From Chrysogorgia sp. JL179-B06 (Eukaryota; Cnidaria; Anthozoa; Scleralcyonacea; Chrysogorgiidae), in contig JAYKKM010000428.1 in assembly GCA_035772405.1 (NCBI GenBank), forward strand, positions 3,019,001 to 3,083,000: a DNA stretch of 64,000 bases, written 5' to 3'. The number at the start of each line of letters is the position of its first letter. Positions within the stretch are counted from its first letter, which is position 1. This document shows positions 36,581 through 49,404 of this stretch, in pieces. Made by a program: the position numbers and the translations under genes. The notes under the pieces are model-generated. The model did not search any database, was not told the origin of the DNA, and worked only from the letters and a program-made list of their open reading frames with translations.

Positions 36581-37439
36581 TTTCTCATACTTCTCGCGCG
36601 AATCAGACCACGCTCGCAAACTTGTCGGTAACAATCGCAACGTCTTCGACCTATCAGCTGTGTGGTACGATTGCTGGCGCAATAGACCTTGAAACGGGAA
36701 AATTCAAAGATCTTTAAAAAAAAAATTTTTTAATTTTTTCAAAAAATGTTTAAGATCTGAATAGTGTTTTCATTGTGGCTAGCTAATTCGTTCTTACTCT
36801 CTTGAACTTTTAATAACTAATGATTTATTTTCAATTAAACATAAATTAGAATGTTTAATTAAGAAAATCTGACCGTGGCTCTAGCCACGCTCGCACCCCT
36901 CTGGATCCCCCTGTAGACTTGGCAGACTTGCTGCAAGTCTATGCTTATAGCAACAACGAGTATTCACTAAAAGTTTAAGAAATCATATGAAGAGCAAATT
37001 TAGTTCTAATAGACAAATAGTAGAAGCTGAAAAGCTAAAACGAAACAGTATAACGAGAATCGGCACTCGACGGCTACCTGGAAATATCGTATGATTTCGA
37101 TTAACAATTCGATTCCCGCATCTCTTCGACTGTTTGATAATCCTCGAACCACAATTATGCCAACTATAAACAGTCATCCTTCGAAAGTTTTAGCAAACTC
37201 TTTTTATTGTCTCGTTTACAAAGAATACGTTGAGGCCAATGAGGCGGCTGAGAAACTCGTGGTAAACAACAAACATTGAAAACGGAAGTATAGTTCTTAA
37301 CCAATTGAATACACGTATTAACTAAATTTTCTAAGCGACCATTCATTGTAGTCTGTGTTTTTCAAAATTCAAATTTCACAGACTATGACGTAGGCTACTA
37401 GAAACGTAACTTTGTACCTTTAGTATCATGAGACACACA

Positions 37440-37630
37440 CAGTTTCACAAGTTCGTCAACATAATCCCAAAGATATACAGACTTCTTCAAATAAGACATT
37501 ATGCAGTCAAACAAATCTTAATTAATCAAGATCGAAGTGAAATAAAGAAGAGTTGTAAACGCCAATCATTATAATCAAGTAAGAGAGTTTATTTCAAACT
37601 GAATGTTTTACTGCTATAAACACTTTAAAC
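37440..37630. repeat. Inverted partner of the 33,735-33,935 repeat
   Basis: Reverse-complement matches as described at 33,735. It ends close to the start of the next element. Confidence 0.5.
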
Positions 37631-37666
37631 AAGGTATTGATGAGCAAATACAAGGCATTGACGGAT

Positions 37667-38318
37667 GGGGTATAACTCTTCCACGGACGTTGATGGAGGT
37701 CGAGTCAGCGATGTATCAGCGGTTTCGCATAAAAAGTTCTTGAAAACAAAATCAAATACTCTAGGAGAATATTTCTTGCCAAGAAGGGATAGATTTAAAA
37801 ATATATAAATTGCCGTATAACTACAAATTTAGTACAATAACTGGAACTATAAAGGATCGTTGATGACGTTTAGACTTACATATGATAACCCAGCCGTCCC
37901 TCGTGTTGTAAAATTACTGGACTTGTTAAGGCATTGTAAGCAATAAATTATTGGATTGTAACCGACCCCAAAACAACAAAGATCCTAACGACTTTTCTAA
38001 TCCTAACCCCCCGCCTAAAGAGTTTTAAGACACGACCAACTGATACCCCACCCACTTTTCCCACAATTGGAGTCCTTAGTAAATAAGCGGGGGTAGGGTT
38101 AGAAATCTTGTTAGGAGGGGGTTAGGATCTTTGTTATTTTGGGGTCGGTTATACAATCCAATAATTTAGTGCTTACAATGCCTAAACAAGTTCAATAATT
38201 TGTGGCTTATAACGTGAGGAACGGCTGTCCTGGTGGAGTATCTGTTGAACATTTTTATGTGAACCGCTGATATATCGCTGACTCGGCCTCCCTCAACGTC
38301 CGGGAAGAGTTATACCCC
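37667..38318. mobile_element. 652-bp TIR element
   Basis: It begins GGGGTATAACTCTTCC and ends GGAAGAGTTATACCCC. The TIR continues inward through ACGTTGA-GGAGG-CGAGTCAGCGAT for about 50 bp. Interior blocks include two inverted copies of the TTTGTT-TTTTGGGGTCGGTTA word. A partial copy is at 10,113-10,560. No transposase. Confidence 0.7.
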
Positions 38319-38329
38319 TTTAACAGGTC

Positions 38330-39780
38330 TCGTAAATGCTTTTCAGACTGCGATTCATTGACAACAAGATATAGTCACATGACATGTCTCAGTTTCGCAA
38401 AGCCTGTTGGGGCCAAATCTCGACCCCAAAAAAATAATCGCGAAACCTAGACTTGGCTACCGCCCGAGTAATTATATATCCATAAGTATATATATTTAGT
38501 TATACTGTATATCTATAAATCTCCTAGTATAGTGTAATACTGATTTAGGAGTATGTCATTAAAGCATTAAAATAAAGCAAGCTGTCAATTAATCTGCGCG
38601 ACTGCGCAGTTGCCCGGGATCTAGACTAAATTAAGCCCTATGACAATTCGTATGTCCCGGCAATTACTTCTATAATTAGTAGCGTTTATTGACGTGGGAT
38701 ATATTGGTGGGAATATAACTATTTATCAATTCTTGATAACGTTTTTGTCGTTTTAATCTATTTTTTTATTAAAAAAATTAAATATAGCATGTTTCCTTCA
38801 AAAACCTTCAAATTTCCTTCATGAAAATGTCAATTCCTTCAAAATTCCTTCATATCACTCAAACAAATCCTTCAAGTTTCAAAATCTCATAATTTCTTCA
38901 AAAAATCCATGTGCAAGAAAAAATCCTTCAAAGTGGAAGCACTGGAAACAAGCCTCGTATGATGAATATGTTTGGTAAGTTTTTCTTAGTTTGAGCAACA
39001 TTTATGGAAAACAGGAAATTTCAGTTTTCAGATCAAGAGCCATGCCTTAACTTCCATTGACATTTTCCTTCAAGTAAATCTGTACTCATTCTCGTCGACA
39101 ACCCCTCTCGCGTAAAGGTGAACAGTCGCTCCTGCGGAATTTGTTTATATTGTCGTTTAAAGTGTCTATTACTAGCCTTGGACAGTTTTTGTTTTCTGTT
39201 TATTTGGTCCATTCTTTTTATTTCTCTTTAAACATTGCTATTTGCAAGTAAAAAACGAGAGACGAAAAAACCCGAAAGAAACCTGGGATCGCTGTGAGAG
39301 GCGCGTTGCAATCGGTTCGTCCCAAGGGCTCTGGGAACGAGAATGACGGAATGAGATCTTACAAGTAATATTTGGCATTTCACTCGATTAGATGTAGTCT
39401 GATCCATTTGAAAACCCGAATACAACACATCTGTCTGACATGTTGCTCGCTTCGTGATAACGACACAACAGAATACACGAGTAAATAATGGTGGGTTATA
39501 TAACTTTTGCTTCACGATCCAGTCCCCGCCTGGGGGAAGAGGAGAACGGACATGCTATGTCAACGAAAATGGCGGCAGACGAACGAAAGGCAGGAATGTT
39601 TTTAATCCATTGATTTCATACACTTCTATCGAGCCATCCAATAAATCTAGTGTTCGATCCTTATTTTAAGATAGTTACTTGTCTTTATTTCTTCAATAGA
39701 ATCAGACAAATTTACATTTGTAATCAATATGAATATTTTGGCTGGTTTTACAAGGTGTTATTTCAATACAAGGACAGCCG
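38330..39780. other. Intergenic; TTCCTTCAA-type repeat at 38,780-38,945
   Basis: Only a cluster of CCTTCAA/TTCCTTCA words ending AAAGTGGAAGCACT was recognised, related to 6,690-6,790. The remainder shows no gene. Confidence 0.45.
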
Positions 39781-39787
39781 ACGGCCA

Positions 39788-39904
39788 GTTGTTCTGCAAA
39801 TTGCCTGTGACGGTGACCACTGTCCTATAGAGTGGTTTCACTTTGAGTGTGTTGGCATCACAGATGCACCCAGTGGGGAATGGATTTGCACAAAATGTCA
39901 GTGA
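39788..39904 (+). CDS. PHD-finger C-terminal segment, probable last exon or relic
   Basis: The frame reads IACDGDHCPIEWFHFECVGI, then TDAPSGEWICTKCQ and a TGA stop. CPIEWFHF-CVG...P-G-W-C-C is the signature second half of ING-type PHD fingers, which bind methylated histone H3K4. The first zinc-binding half (C-x2-C) is not in the preceding sequence, so an upstream exon is missing or this is a captured fragment. AATAAA at about 39,950 could be the poly(A) signal. The exon start is uncertain. Confidence 0.55.
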   Translation, partial: VVLQIACDGDHCPIEWFHFECVGITDAPSGEWICTKCQ

Positions 39905-40027
39905 TTATATGTTACAGCACGCTGTTGTTGTTTTCCCAACATTTGTGTTAATAAATTGTTTATATTTAATGGTCTCTTGTCTTCCGAATGGGAGGGGGAT
40001 TTACCCTAAAAGTATCCCCCAGGAACT

Positions 40028-40070
40028 GGGGGTTTTGACATAATTTGCCAGGAGTCTAGGTCAAAACCCC
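40028..40070. other. Stem-loop GGGGGTTTTGAC / GTCAAAACCCCC
   Basis: A perfect 12-bp stem around a loop of about 20 bases in otherwise unremarkable sequence. It may be the centre of a decayed element. Confidence 0.6.
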
Positions 40071-40779
40071 CACTATGTCCCGGGGGTGTTTTAATTGACT
40101 AGTGCATTAATTCTGCGATATTTTCTTATACGTATGGTTTACGCAGGCTGGGTTTAGAAATAAAGAGAAACCCCTGGACAGGAATTGAAACCAGTCTGTC
40201 ATTACACTAATAATTTTCACTTTTTCTTTATGTACAATACATATAATTGATTCTAAATCTAACAAAGGTGTTGTATATGGAATTATTTCTATACACAACG
40301 GGCACACTTGACTAAAATGTCCTCTAATAAGTAGTTAAGTTCTATTAGTTCAAATTTTAGTAGGTTTTCGTTGTTCTTTATAGGGATGTATATCCTATAC
40401 ATTCCTAAAGCTTGAAGGGATTTGAATAGTCACCAAGGAAATGCAGGGTTGATGAATAATTAAAAATTAACGGGATGTATATGTAGACAACCCAGGGCTG
40501 TATGATGTATCCATATATATCCAGTGAATTTTTAATTATCTATTCAATTAAATTGCTCAGCCTTGTCCTGCTCACTGCTCTTAAATTTCTACCTACAAAA
40601 ACGTTCTTCCCCTAGAGAAAACGTTGGCAGAAAACCTTCTACAATTTGAACTACTGTAAATCTGAAATTTAAGAGCCTCCGTTCTTAGTATCTAACTTTC
40701 ATTTTACTTATAGATATTTCCTGCATGGGTAGAGGCGTAGAGTTTACAATGTCCAGTATTCATCAAGAAAAAATAAAAA

Positions 40780-40913
40780 TGGTTTAGTTTATTTATCACT
40801 CTTTTAGGTCAACGAAATACCCCAACAGGCTGGAAGTCTATGTATATGATAGGAGTTTCGAGGGCCTACGATTTATGGTCGTTATCCGAGAAGAGCAGAA
40901 AGTCTTACCATTT
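40780..40913 (-). mobile_element. SINE body fragment
   Basis: Matches the distal part of the SINE at 45,190-45,460 (ACCCCAACAGGCT-like block, CCTACGATTTA-GGTCGTTATC, AAAGTCTTACCATTT). The tRNA-like head is missing. Confidence 0.65.
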
Positions 40914-41362
40914 AACAATTATTCACCGAAGGCGAGGTGAATATCGGTGAATAAAAACCGAGACGAAAGTATAAATACACATTTTTCTCCTGTCACTTTG
41001 TCAAATCGGCTGGCGGCCATCTTGAAAAAATGCTGGAGGTGATTATCGAGAAATAATCCGAGGTAGCTCGACCAATCAGCGCACGCAATTTCTATAATCA
41101 CCTAATATGTGGTGCGAAGGTCGTCCCGGAATGCATTGCGATTTGTTTTCTTCGTATTTGCTCTGGCGTAAAGTTGGCGGACAAAATATATATTTTTTCA
41201 GTGGTGCTTTTTTGTTTCAAAACCTGTGTTTTAAAAGGTAAGCTTTCTATATGATGTTTTTAGTTTAATCCAACAGATTTACTCGGGTTTTTTTTGTCGT
41301 AGCATACTTGTTTCGGATCAATAAACAATTTTTTTGTTGATGCCTTCAGCGAATATATATAT

Positions 41363-41508
41363 GTTATTTACCGGCTGGGAGGTCCGTACTGGAAAAATAT
41401 TTTCCCGAAGTCTCAGAAGCGGCCCGAGACCGAAGGTCGAGGGGCGCTTCTGAGACTAAGGGAAAATATTTTTCCAGTACGGACCGACCAATTAAAACGG
41501 TAAATAAC
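41363..41508. mobile_element. 146-bp palindromic MITE
   Basis: The outer arms are GTTATTTACCG / CGGTAAATAAC. The inner arms, GGTCCGTACTGGAAAAATAT and its complement, enclose a GC-rich centre. GGTCCGTACTGG and GAGGTCCGTA words recur to 41,660, suggesting a larger composite. Confidence 0.75.
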
Positions 41509-41794
41509 TTGTTTATTTTTTTCGAGCAAAGTCAAAAAAATTGCAATTTTTTGGCGCGAAAAGTTGCGAGAGGTCCGTACTGGTGTGATACGGACCTCGT
41601 ACTCAGCCAATCAAAAGGCTCTATTTTAGTTACGGACCTGAGTTACGGACCTCAAAAAAAATAAATGTACTTATTTAACGAAATGCGAACGCAAACACAA
41701 CACTGGATATGTTATTATAACAAGCTGAAAATTCTCTTTCATAGAATTAATTTCAGTTAATAGTAAACAATTTCTTGTTGCTCCATGAACTTAA

Positions 41795-41842
41795 CCTGTG
41801 TACAGCCTGAATATACAGGTGTATATTCAGGCTGTACACAGG
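41795..41842. other. 48-bp perfect palindrome
   Basis: CCTGTGTACAGCCTGAATATA, a 6-base centre, then its exact complement. Confidence 0.85.
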
Positions 41843-41849
41843 CTACATG

Positions 41850-44100
41850 AACTTAATTACAGTTAGATGTTGAAAAACCACTATTTTTCAATTTGCGAGA
41901 AAATCGTACTCGCATAACACATCTCTGTTCCGCCATAAAAAGTAGGCTTTGGAACTTGAATTTTGTGCAGATTATAGTTTAAGCCTTTTACTCTGTCGTC
42001 AGTAACTTTTTAGATATCCGAGAAGTATATTTGCGATGAAATATCGGTTTCTTCACTAGGACTATTTCTTGTTGGTGGTTATGCATTTAGTTGCCTTGAA
42101 TTATTCAAATATATTTACCGTAATATTTGATGAAATCTTTAAAAAATTTGTTCGGTGTGGATATGAAAGAATTTGCTTTCTTTTAGTACAAATTTTTTTC
42201 TTGTTGCTCCACAATTTAAATGAGAAGAGGTCTGTGAAATTCCGCATCTTCTCGATTATACTTCGCCATTCGTCAGATCGTGGTCAGATTGACAGCAAAA
42301 CGTGCCTAGCTCTCTTACTTTTATTTGGCGCTTGAAATTCTTTGCCGGTTGTCAGAACTACTAACTAGTAAGTAATTCGTCTATTGGTATTTGATCCTTT
42401 CAGGAAACATAACAAAACGAAATGTTGAAGAGACTAAGGGCAAATTATGTTGTGCCATTGTAAGCTCAAACGTTTGTACTTTGCTATCCTTCAACAATGA
42501 TTATGTGTCCATACTGTTCGTCCGGAGCGAGAGTTGAGTTCATCCTCTCCCCATTATCCGTGTTTAATAACAATAATCCAAGTTGTTTTGTGCATGGCTC
42601 CTTTAAGATTTATTTAATTCTTTACTCCACAGTACCCCATACCATTTGTTGTTGTAAAATACAGATAATTTAATGGGATTGGTATCTTTTATGTTTTCAG
42701 GTTCATGCTCAATTTTTATTTCCACAGAAAGTTTCCTCAGAGGCTTCTCCATGAAAAAAGAGCCTTTTGGTAAAATGTTTTAGGCCGGGTCTCAAGCACA
42801 GGCTTTATAGTAGTAGATGGGGAATTCAGAATATTAAAGTTGCATAGCAGAATTGCCTCTATTGCTTGATTTGTACTTCTGAGATATTTTAAATTAAAGA
42901 ATTAATACATTTTTAAAGCTGTGTATTACATTTGAAATAAAATTACAATGATATTACAGCCACAAGTCTATATAACAAGTTGGGGCCCGGGGAGAACATG
43001 CCCCCCCCCCCCCCCAGTTCATACGCCTGTGGAAATTTAATTTCTAAGTAGTCAGACAATTTTCCTGACCCTTTGACAAAGGCAAGAAACTGTAGGTTAT
43101 ACCAACAGTGATTTTTCAAAACAGTTAAGTGCTATTAAGAGTCCAAAATTTTGTTGTTGATACACATAATACTAGAGATGTACAATGATGTACAATTTGA
43201 GGTTTATTGTCAATGCCTTTATATATGGAGCTTTTCCAAAAGGTCTCTATTACCATCTACAACAAAGGTCTAGATGTTTGGAGTGGTCTAACAATAAACT
43301 GCTGAATAGGTAATTGTAATCATATTAAATACATGTATGAACTCACTCTTTCCATACAAAAATGTCAAATATATCCCATATTATAATTTACAAAGAAAGC
43401 TTGATTTTATAAAGTTTGATTTTAATAGTCTATTGATTGGTCCATAGTCTATTGAATAGTTAATATTGAAATTTTATTAAATTGAGAGGGGGCTTATAAA
43501 GGAAATAACTTTGAAATCTAAAAACATAGCACATTTAAAATTTGAAATGTAAAATCAAGAATGTTAATACTCATTATAAAAGCTATAAAAATCGTTATTG
43601 ATATCTCAATCCTAACATTAAGTCGTATAAATAATAAAAAGTAAGGATAACTATTCAAGATTTTTAAACTTGGTTAGTTTGAGCACCAAAAACTATCTCT
43701 GTTGTCAGATGACTCAGATGTACTGTTACAAGTTAACTATTACTACACTTATATTCGGCCAATACATTCAGTTTAATTAAGGATCGGTTGCTGGTTCCTG
43801 CAAAAAGATAATCCATTTCGAATCCGTTCACATTGCGAATCGGCAGAAACAGGGCAATATATTTACAAATATCAAGCTTAGAAATGACAAACCAGACGGA
43901 ATATTAAACGTTAAAGTGTTGCTTGGGAATACAATGAATATAAAGAAGTTCGTGTGAGCGAAAAACTGAAGTGTTCTTGCCATGAACAGTCTTATACCAC
44001 GAACGGTTTTCAAACCGCGGCCATTCGCCGATTCCCGAAGGTTCGTTGAACCACAGAACAATGAAGAATTTCCGGTGGGGAATCGATAATATGTATCAAG
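41850..44100. other. Intergenic, nothing recognised
   Basis: AT-rich, with a C14 run near 43,001-43,014. No frame on either strand shows a recognisable domain. Confidence 0.5.
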
Positions 44101-44102
44101 CG

Positions 44103-44193
44103 CAATGCATTTTGGGAAGACCTTCGTACTAATTGCTGATATTATTGAAAAGGCACACTTTCTCCTCAATTATTTTTAAGACATTGAGTGGGC
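44103..44193 (-). mobile_element. SINE fragment
   Basis: ATTGCTGATATTATTG and CACTTTCTCCTCAATTATTT match the middle of the SINE at 45,190-45,460. Confidence 0.6.
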
Positions 44194-44912
44194 CGGTAAT
44201 CCTACATTTAGCAAAGTTTCCAATTCCATACTCACAATTCACAAGTCTATTATAGTTATACGCATTCTTACATAGCATAAAGTTTCAACAAATTTCAACC
44301 TAATTTTCTCCAAATATAGAGGTTTGTTTTAAAAGATAACAAAATATTTTAAAAAGTGATTATACCTCACCTCAACAAAACATCTCGGTAACATGTACGC
44401 CTGACACATCAGACGCTATACTAACCATATTCATGCAGCTTGTGTATTTATCGGCAGCTTGAGAATAAGTCGGAAAATGCCGCGGGAGTGAAAAAGTGAA
44501 GTAAGAAAGATGCATGGGATATGTAGGTCGCACTAACACGCATTTTAACGAAGTTAACCTTTTCAAGTGGAAACTTCACATGTATTTTATGATGGGCATG
44601 AATAATAAATGAATAATAAATGAATAATAAAAGTTTGGTTATATTGCGTTAAATGAAATACTAGCATGGTTATATATAATGGTTATATAATATTTAAATA
44701 GTATGATGGGCTATTGACGTCATTTACTATAATTGTCGTTGATAATATGGAAGCTGCCTCACAATCCTGACGTATAGCCATTTCGTAGACATTTGATTTG
44801 TTCGCAGACATTTGATTTGTTCGTAGAATTTTCTCTTGTCCATAGAAATTCTACATAGTACATTTACTTATTAGTGCACTTCTGCAATAATAAAAGAAAG
44901 TTAGAGTTATAT

Positions 44913-45171
44913 TAGTGGATTTATCACTCTTTTAGGTGAACGGAATACCACAACAGGCGAGAAGCCCTATTGATATAGGGCTACGATTTAAGGTCGTTAT
45001 CCGAGAAGACCCGAAAGTCTTACCATTTGCTGGTATTATTGCAAAGGCAGCACTTTCTCCTCAATTATTGTTAAGACCCTTAAGAGTGGTGTTAAGACCC
45101 TTATTGTTAAGAGTGGTGGTCCGACCCAGGATATGAACTTGTGTCTCCCAGCTCATAGACATGTGTGGTTA
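44913..45171 (-). mobile_element. tRNA-derived SINE, rearranged copy
   Basis: Parallels 45,190-45,460 block by block but has a short internal duplication (TAAGACCCTTA...) before a truncated tRNA-like head that keeps the B-box region. Confidence 0.7.
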
Positions 45172-45188
45172 CATCACAAGCTGCAACA

Positions 45189-45460
45189 ATTAGTTTAGTT
45201 TAGTTTATTAGATGTATCACTCTTAGGTGAACGGAATACCCCAACAGGCTAGAAGTCCAATTACAGGGGTTCCGAGGGCCTACGATTTAAGGTCGTTATC
45301 CGAGAAGACCCGAAAGTCTTACCATTTGCTGATATTATTGCAAAGGCAGCACTTTCTCCTCAATTATTTTTAAGACCCTGAGTGGAGGTCCGACCCAGGA
45401 TTTGAACCTGTGTCTCCCAGCTCATAAACATGTGTGGTAACCACTAGACCACTGAGCTAA
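45189..45460 (-). mobile_element. tRNA-derived SINE, full-length copy
   Basis: On minus, from 45,460, TAGCTCAGTGGTCTAGTGG forms the A box and CAGGTTCAAATCCTGG the B-box/T-arm of a tRNA-like head. A body of about 190 bp follows, ending in a (CTAAA)n-like tail at 45,189-45,210. RNA polymerase III transcription is expected. The neighbouring copy lies in the same orientation. Confidence 0.8.
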
Positions 45461-45479
45461 CAACAGGCAAAATACAAGT

Positions 45480-46815
45480 AGAGTTCATACGAAAGATCTT
45501 ACAGACTTTAGTTTATTTCCAAAGTTTCAGCATTTAAATCAATTAAGTTAAGATCGATATTGCAAGTTGAAGTAGGAGAGTTTGTCCAATTTCGACGACA
45601 TGTTTGTTTCACTAATATAACTGAGTTAAAAAAAAATCTTATATCTCAGTGATTGCTAGGTTTACAGCGTTCATTATCATGAGGAGTTATTATACGGACA
45701 TTTTCAAGTAAATTTGTGGAACAAACTTGAAGATGGAACTAATATTTTAATGAGTGAAAATTCTCTACCATTAGCACCTGACGTCAGAGACCATCTCATT
45801 TACATATCAAACAAACTGAAATATTTCAAAAACGAAGATACGGAAAAGTTGTAAAAGGTGTTACTCTATCATTTTACGAGTTCTTTCATATTAGACAAAC
45901 TTAATTTTTGTTGCCAATGTCCTTTAAAGAATAAGATTAGACCTCAGGAATACAATATCTACGTGTGCACGAATCTTCGAATCTATGCACTGCAGTAGGA
46001 TTTGTTCGATAGAGGAAAAATAAACAATTTTTGTTTTACAAATGGAGAGATCTTACACCAAGCGATCTCCATGGCAACAATATAATGTGTATACTTGCAT
46101 CATTGGCATACATATACTTGTTATTTGAATATCATATCACTCATTTTGTGAATTATATTTTGTCTATGTGAGAAAATGACGTCATAGGGCATTTAATTTG
46201 CATATTTCAAAAACCTTAATATCTCTGGAATGAGATGAGGTATTGAAAAACCGAGAAAGCCATTCTGTTTCATTTTCAAAATAGTAGCATTTTAAAACAT
46301 GCTTATAAATTACTGATTATCTTGCAAACGTTGAACAAGTAAGCTTTTTTTGCTGAACATCGTTGGCCATGTATTCAATCGTAATTCAAACTAACGTGAA
46401 TATTGTTTTGCTAAACTATGTATAACTTATGTTTATGAACTAAAGTAGCATAAAATGGTAATAAATTCTAATTCCTTTAAATCAATAGTTCCTCAGCGAC
46501 ATCCGTTTGTTTGAAAATAAATTATATGAAATGGGGCCACACGAGGCCCAGAGCAATATATTAATCCGTCACTGGTCAGTATTTTCAAACAGCACAAAAC
46601 AAAACAGCAATATCACAGCGGTTAAAGCAATTAAATTGTTGACCTATAAAACCAAGAAAAATCCTTATACCCTTTTCGGAATTCTGGTATTCTGAAGTTG
46701 CAAATCAGTGTAAATCATCAACGCAATATCTTTTCTATTTTGTTCCATGGCTATTGAGAAACAGGTGCTTCCGTCCTTAAGATAATAAGAAAAATATGAA
46801 AACATACGAGTAGTC
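45480..46815. other. Intergenic, nothing recognised
   Basis: AT-rich sequence with no recognisable frame. It would be one place for the missing last KANK exon, but no ankyrin-like frame was seen on minus. Confidence 0.45.
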
Positions 46816-46817
46816 AA

Positions 46818-46935
46818 TATATATATATATATATATATATAGCAAAGTGAAAAGGTGGTAAACTGCCGAGAATTTAGTGACGAGATACTGACGTTTCGAG
46901 CGGAGCCCTTCTATTAAGCGCATAAAACGGAAAAT
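46818..46935 (-). repeat. Penelope-type terminal repeat relic with hammerhead-like core
   Basis: After (TA)n at 46,818-46,841, the minus strand reads AGAAGGGCTCCGCTCGAAAC followed by GTCAGTATCTCGTCAC and CTCGGCAGTTTACCACC. Related copies are at 47,945-48,035 and 60,185-60,265. The CTGANGA box is damaged here (CTTAATAGA). Confidence 0.5.
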
Positions 46936-47170
46936 AGTGCAAATAATATAGGTTAAGGTTAGAAAATGTTTATAAATGATCCATGCAGTTGTGAATGTAT
47001 ATATGTACACATCTCAACAGTGAGTTTGGATGCATCACAAATTCTCGTACTATGTTGCATGAAGAAAAAGTCCATGCCTTTGTTTTACCAGGATGTTATA
47101 AAGCTGACGTGTGGTTCGAGAGTGTTCAATACCATTACTGGTAAGAACAGAATAAAAGAGTATAAATAAA

Positions 47171-47267
47171 GAATGTTTTCGTCGCTACTCTAAGTTAAAC
47201 GCGTGACGCGATCTTGAGGAAACGCCTGCGTCACGCGTGAAACTCAGAGTAGCGACAAAAACATCCC
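47171..47267. other. 97-bp palindrome
   Basis: GAATGTTTTCGTCGCTACTC returns as GAGTAGCGACAAAAACATCC, with an inner CGCGTGACGCG / CGTCACGCG pairing. It is probably a MITE. Confidence 0.75.
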
Positions 47268-47447
47268 AACTTATATATATATAATATTGTGGTAGTTTGA
47301 GCACTCTGGCCCTATACCACTTCACGCTCTCTGAATGTGCGCATGACCGCTGTTTATCCCACAAGCGGTTGTCACTGGCAATCGTTTGTGTATAATTAGT
47401 ACTCATGCCCATATCTAGATTGTACCAAGCTACATTGATGAGCTGTG

Positions 47448-47569
<122 letters not shown>

Positions 47570-47623
47570 AATGTTTTGTTCACTTAATTAAGTGGTAAAA
47601 AGTATTAAATATGGTAGACTGAC

Positions 47624-47725
47624 CTGGTCTTCAATTGTGGCATCACAACCATCGACAGCTAACAATCGCTTCACGTTGGCAGCACGGCCATGCTCACACG
47701 CGCACATAAGAGCAGTTGAACCGTC
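47624..47725 (-). CDS. KANK: KANK gene, ankyrin-repeat exon (exon G)
   Basis: A 102-bp exon of 34 codons between an AG acceptor (47,727-47,726) and a GT donor (47,623-47,622). It encodes DGSTALMCACEHGRAANVKR followed by LLAVDGCDATIEDQ, an ankyrin repeat matching the position of the penultimate KANK repeat. It is phase 0 at both ends, so it joins the exon at 49,300-49,404. The following exon, expected to carry the last repeat, was not found downstream on minus in this window. Confidence 0.88.
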
Positions 47726-47944
47726 CTGAAAAAGAATATTTGATAAATGAAACACTTATCTAGAATTTAGTAGTTGATTACAATGCGTATGTAATACTGG
47801 TTGGGGCAGTCACTTTTTCCATATATGTATTTGACTATATAAAAATCCTTGTCCACGTTTGCCATTTTAAAATTCAGTGCTGAAATTATTTCGCGATTTT
47901 TGGATGCTAAAAAATGCGACTTGGTCTAAATACGAGTCAGAAAT

Positions 47945-48035
47945 ATTAAAAGGATGGTGAATGCCGAGATATAAAGAATAGATGGTCTAACGTTTCAAGC
48001 GAAGGCCCTTCGTCAGCGATTGAAAGGTAAAGTAA
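47945..48035 (-). repeat. Penelope-type terminal repeat relic with hammerhead-like core
   Basis: The minus strand has GCTGACGAAGGGCCTTCGCT, then TGAAACG. Both conserved boxes (CTGANGA and GAAA) are intact with a short stem II between them, but no proper stem III or cleavage triplet follows. Related to 46,842-46,935 and 60,185-60,265. Confidence 0.5.
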
Positions 48036-48059
48036 GACTATAGGGTTAGGAATGAGGCA

Positions 48060-48473
48060 ATGTTAGGAATGAGGTATTATAAGAAAGATATTAAGGCGTT
48101 GGAAATGGTTCAAAGGAAAGGAGCACGATTCTGCTTACAGAATTTTGAACCTATGGCAAGTGTGACAGATATGTTAGAGAAACTCGGTTGGAAAACTTTA
48201 GAACAAAGACGAATGGAGGATAGACTAATAATGATGTATCAAATCAGTCACAGTCTTGTTGATATGGACACTAGTAAATATCTTATACCGCATACGGAAA
48301 CCAGAACGCGTGGCAGTCATTCATTCAAATACCGAATACCAAAAGCAACAAAAGTCGTTTTCAAATTTTCCTATTTTCCAAGAACTATTAAAGAGTGGAA
48401 TACGTTGCCAGAGGACATTGTATTGTCGACAACATTAGATGTTTTTAAAGAGAAACTAGCTTGTCATTTTTAG
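48060..48473 (+). pseudogene. C-terminal part of a CR1-like LINE reverse transcriptase
   Basis: The 137-codon open stretch includes KDIKALEMVQRKGARFC, LGWKTLEQRRMEDRLIMMY, YRIPKATKVVF and FPRTIKEWNTLPEDIV. These are the ordered landmarks downstream of the RT domain in CR1/Jockey-type elements. It is 5'-truncated and lies in a KANK intron, antisense to the gene. The 3' UTR runs to about 48,638 and ends in AATAAATTCAAAGTTCAAAG, a LINE tail of short direct repeats. Confidence 0.85.
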
Positions 48474-48639
48474 TATCTTAATAACTTATTTTATATTTTA
48501 ACTAATTTAATTTTAATGTTATTTTATTATTTATATAATTATTGTGTATAATTAGGTCTTTTTATGTATTTTAACTATATAGTTGGTGTGATCTTGAAAG
48601 AGTTTACCGACTTAATAAATTCAAAGTTCAAAGTTCATG

Positions 48640-49299
48640 ATTAGGACGTTATAGACCTTATTAAAAAATTGCTGCCAAATTAATATTTTTTTATATGCAT
48701 ATAAATTGGCCCTTATGAACTCGTTTTCATGTACGAAATTGAAAAGGATTCTTACTTTAAAACGAGGTCATAAGGAGCAATTTATATTCATAGAAAATAA
48801 TTTTAAATTGTCGTCCATTTCATATAAGGTCTATGAATTAGGGAGTAAGAGTTACGAAATTCTTATCACACAATTTTCGGAAATCGTAAAAACATTATAT
48901 TTTTGTCAAATAAAGCAAATTCTTATTTTAATGGAATTAAATGTCATGTCTAAATGGAAAATGCTGTAATCATACTCGGCAACTGTAGAAATTTTGGATT
49001 ATTTTCTAAAAACTGGTCTAAAAAATTTGGAACTGGTCAATTTTAGTAAAAAATCAAAATAATCACTGAAATTACTTCATTCACCAGAGGCCCGATCCTA
49101 AGATACGAATCAAGTTAATTCATTCCTGCAATCTTGAAATCGTAAAATATTCTTTATTTACTGACTTCATTGAAAACCACGTACTGGTGCATTTAATGAA
49201 TATATAATGTTTTTGTTGTTTTACTTCTCTCCACCAGACCCCTCCCGCTTCACATCTCCCGCTTCTCGCCTCGGGATCATTATTTTTTGTTTTACTCAC
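48640..49299. other. KANK intron, nothing else recognised
   Basis: AT-rich intron sequence after the LINE tail. The open frame at 48,706-48,969 (plus) has no recognisable domain. Confidence 0.5.
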
Positions 49300-49404
49300 A
49301 ATATCTGTTGTGTTAATACTTTTTGCTGCACCACACTGAAGCAGAAGGTCAACAGTATCCACCTTGCCTGAACCAGAAGCCAACATCAGAGATGTTTGAC
49401 CAGT
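49300..49404 (-). CDS. KANK: KANK gene, ankyrin-repeat exon (exon F)
   Basis: A 105-bp, 35-codon exon: acceptor TTTAG before 49,404, donor GTGAGT after 49,300. It encodes TGQTSLMLASGSGKVDTVDL then LLQCGAAKSINTTDI, closely following the KANK repeat AGQTALMLA...VSHGR-type. It is phase 0 on both sides. Confidence 0.9.
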
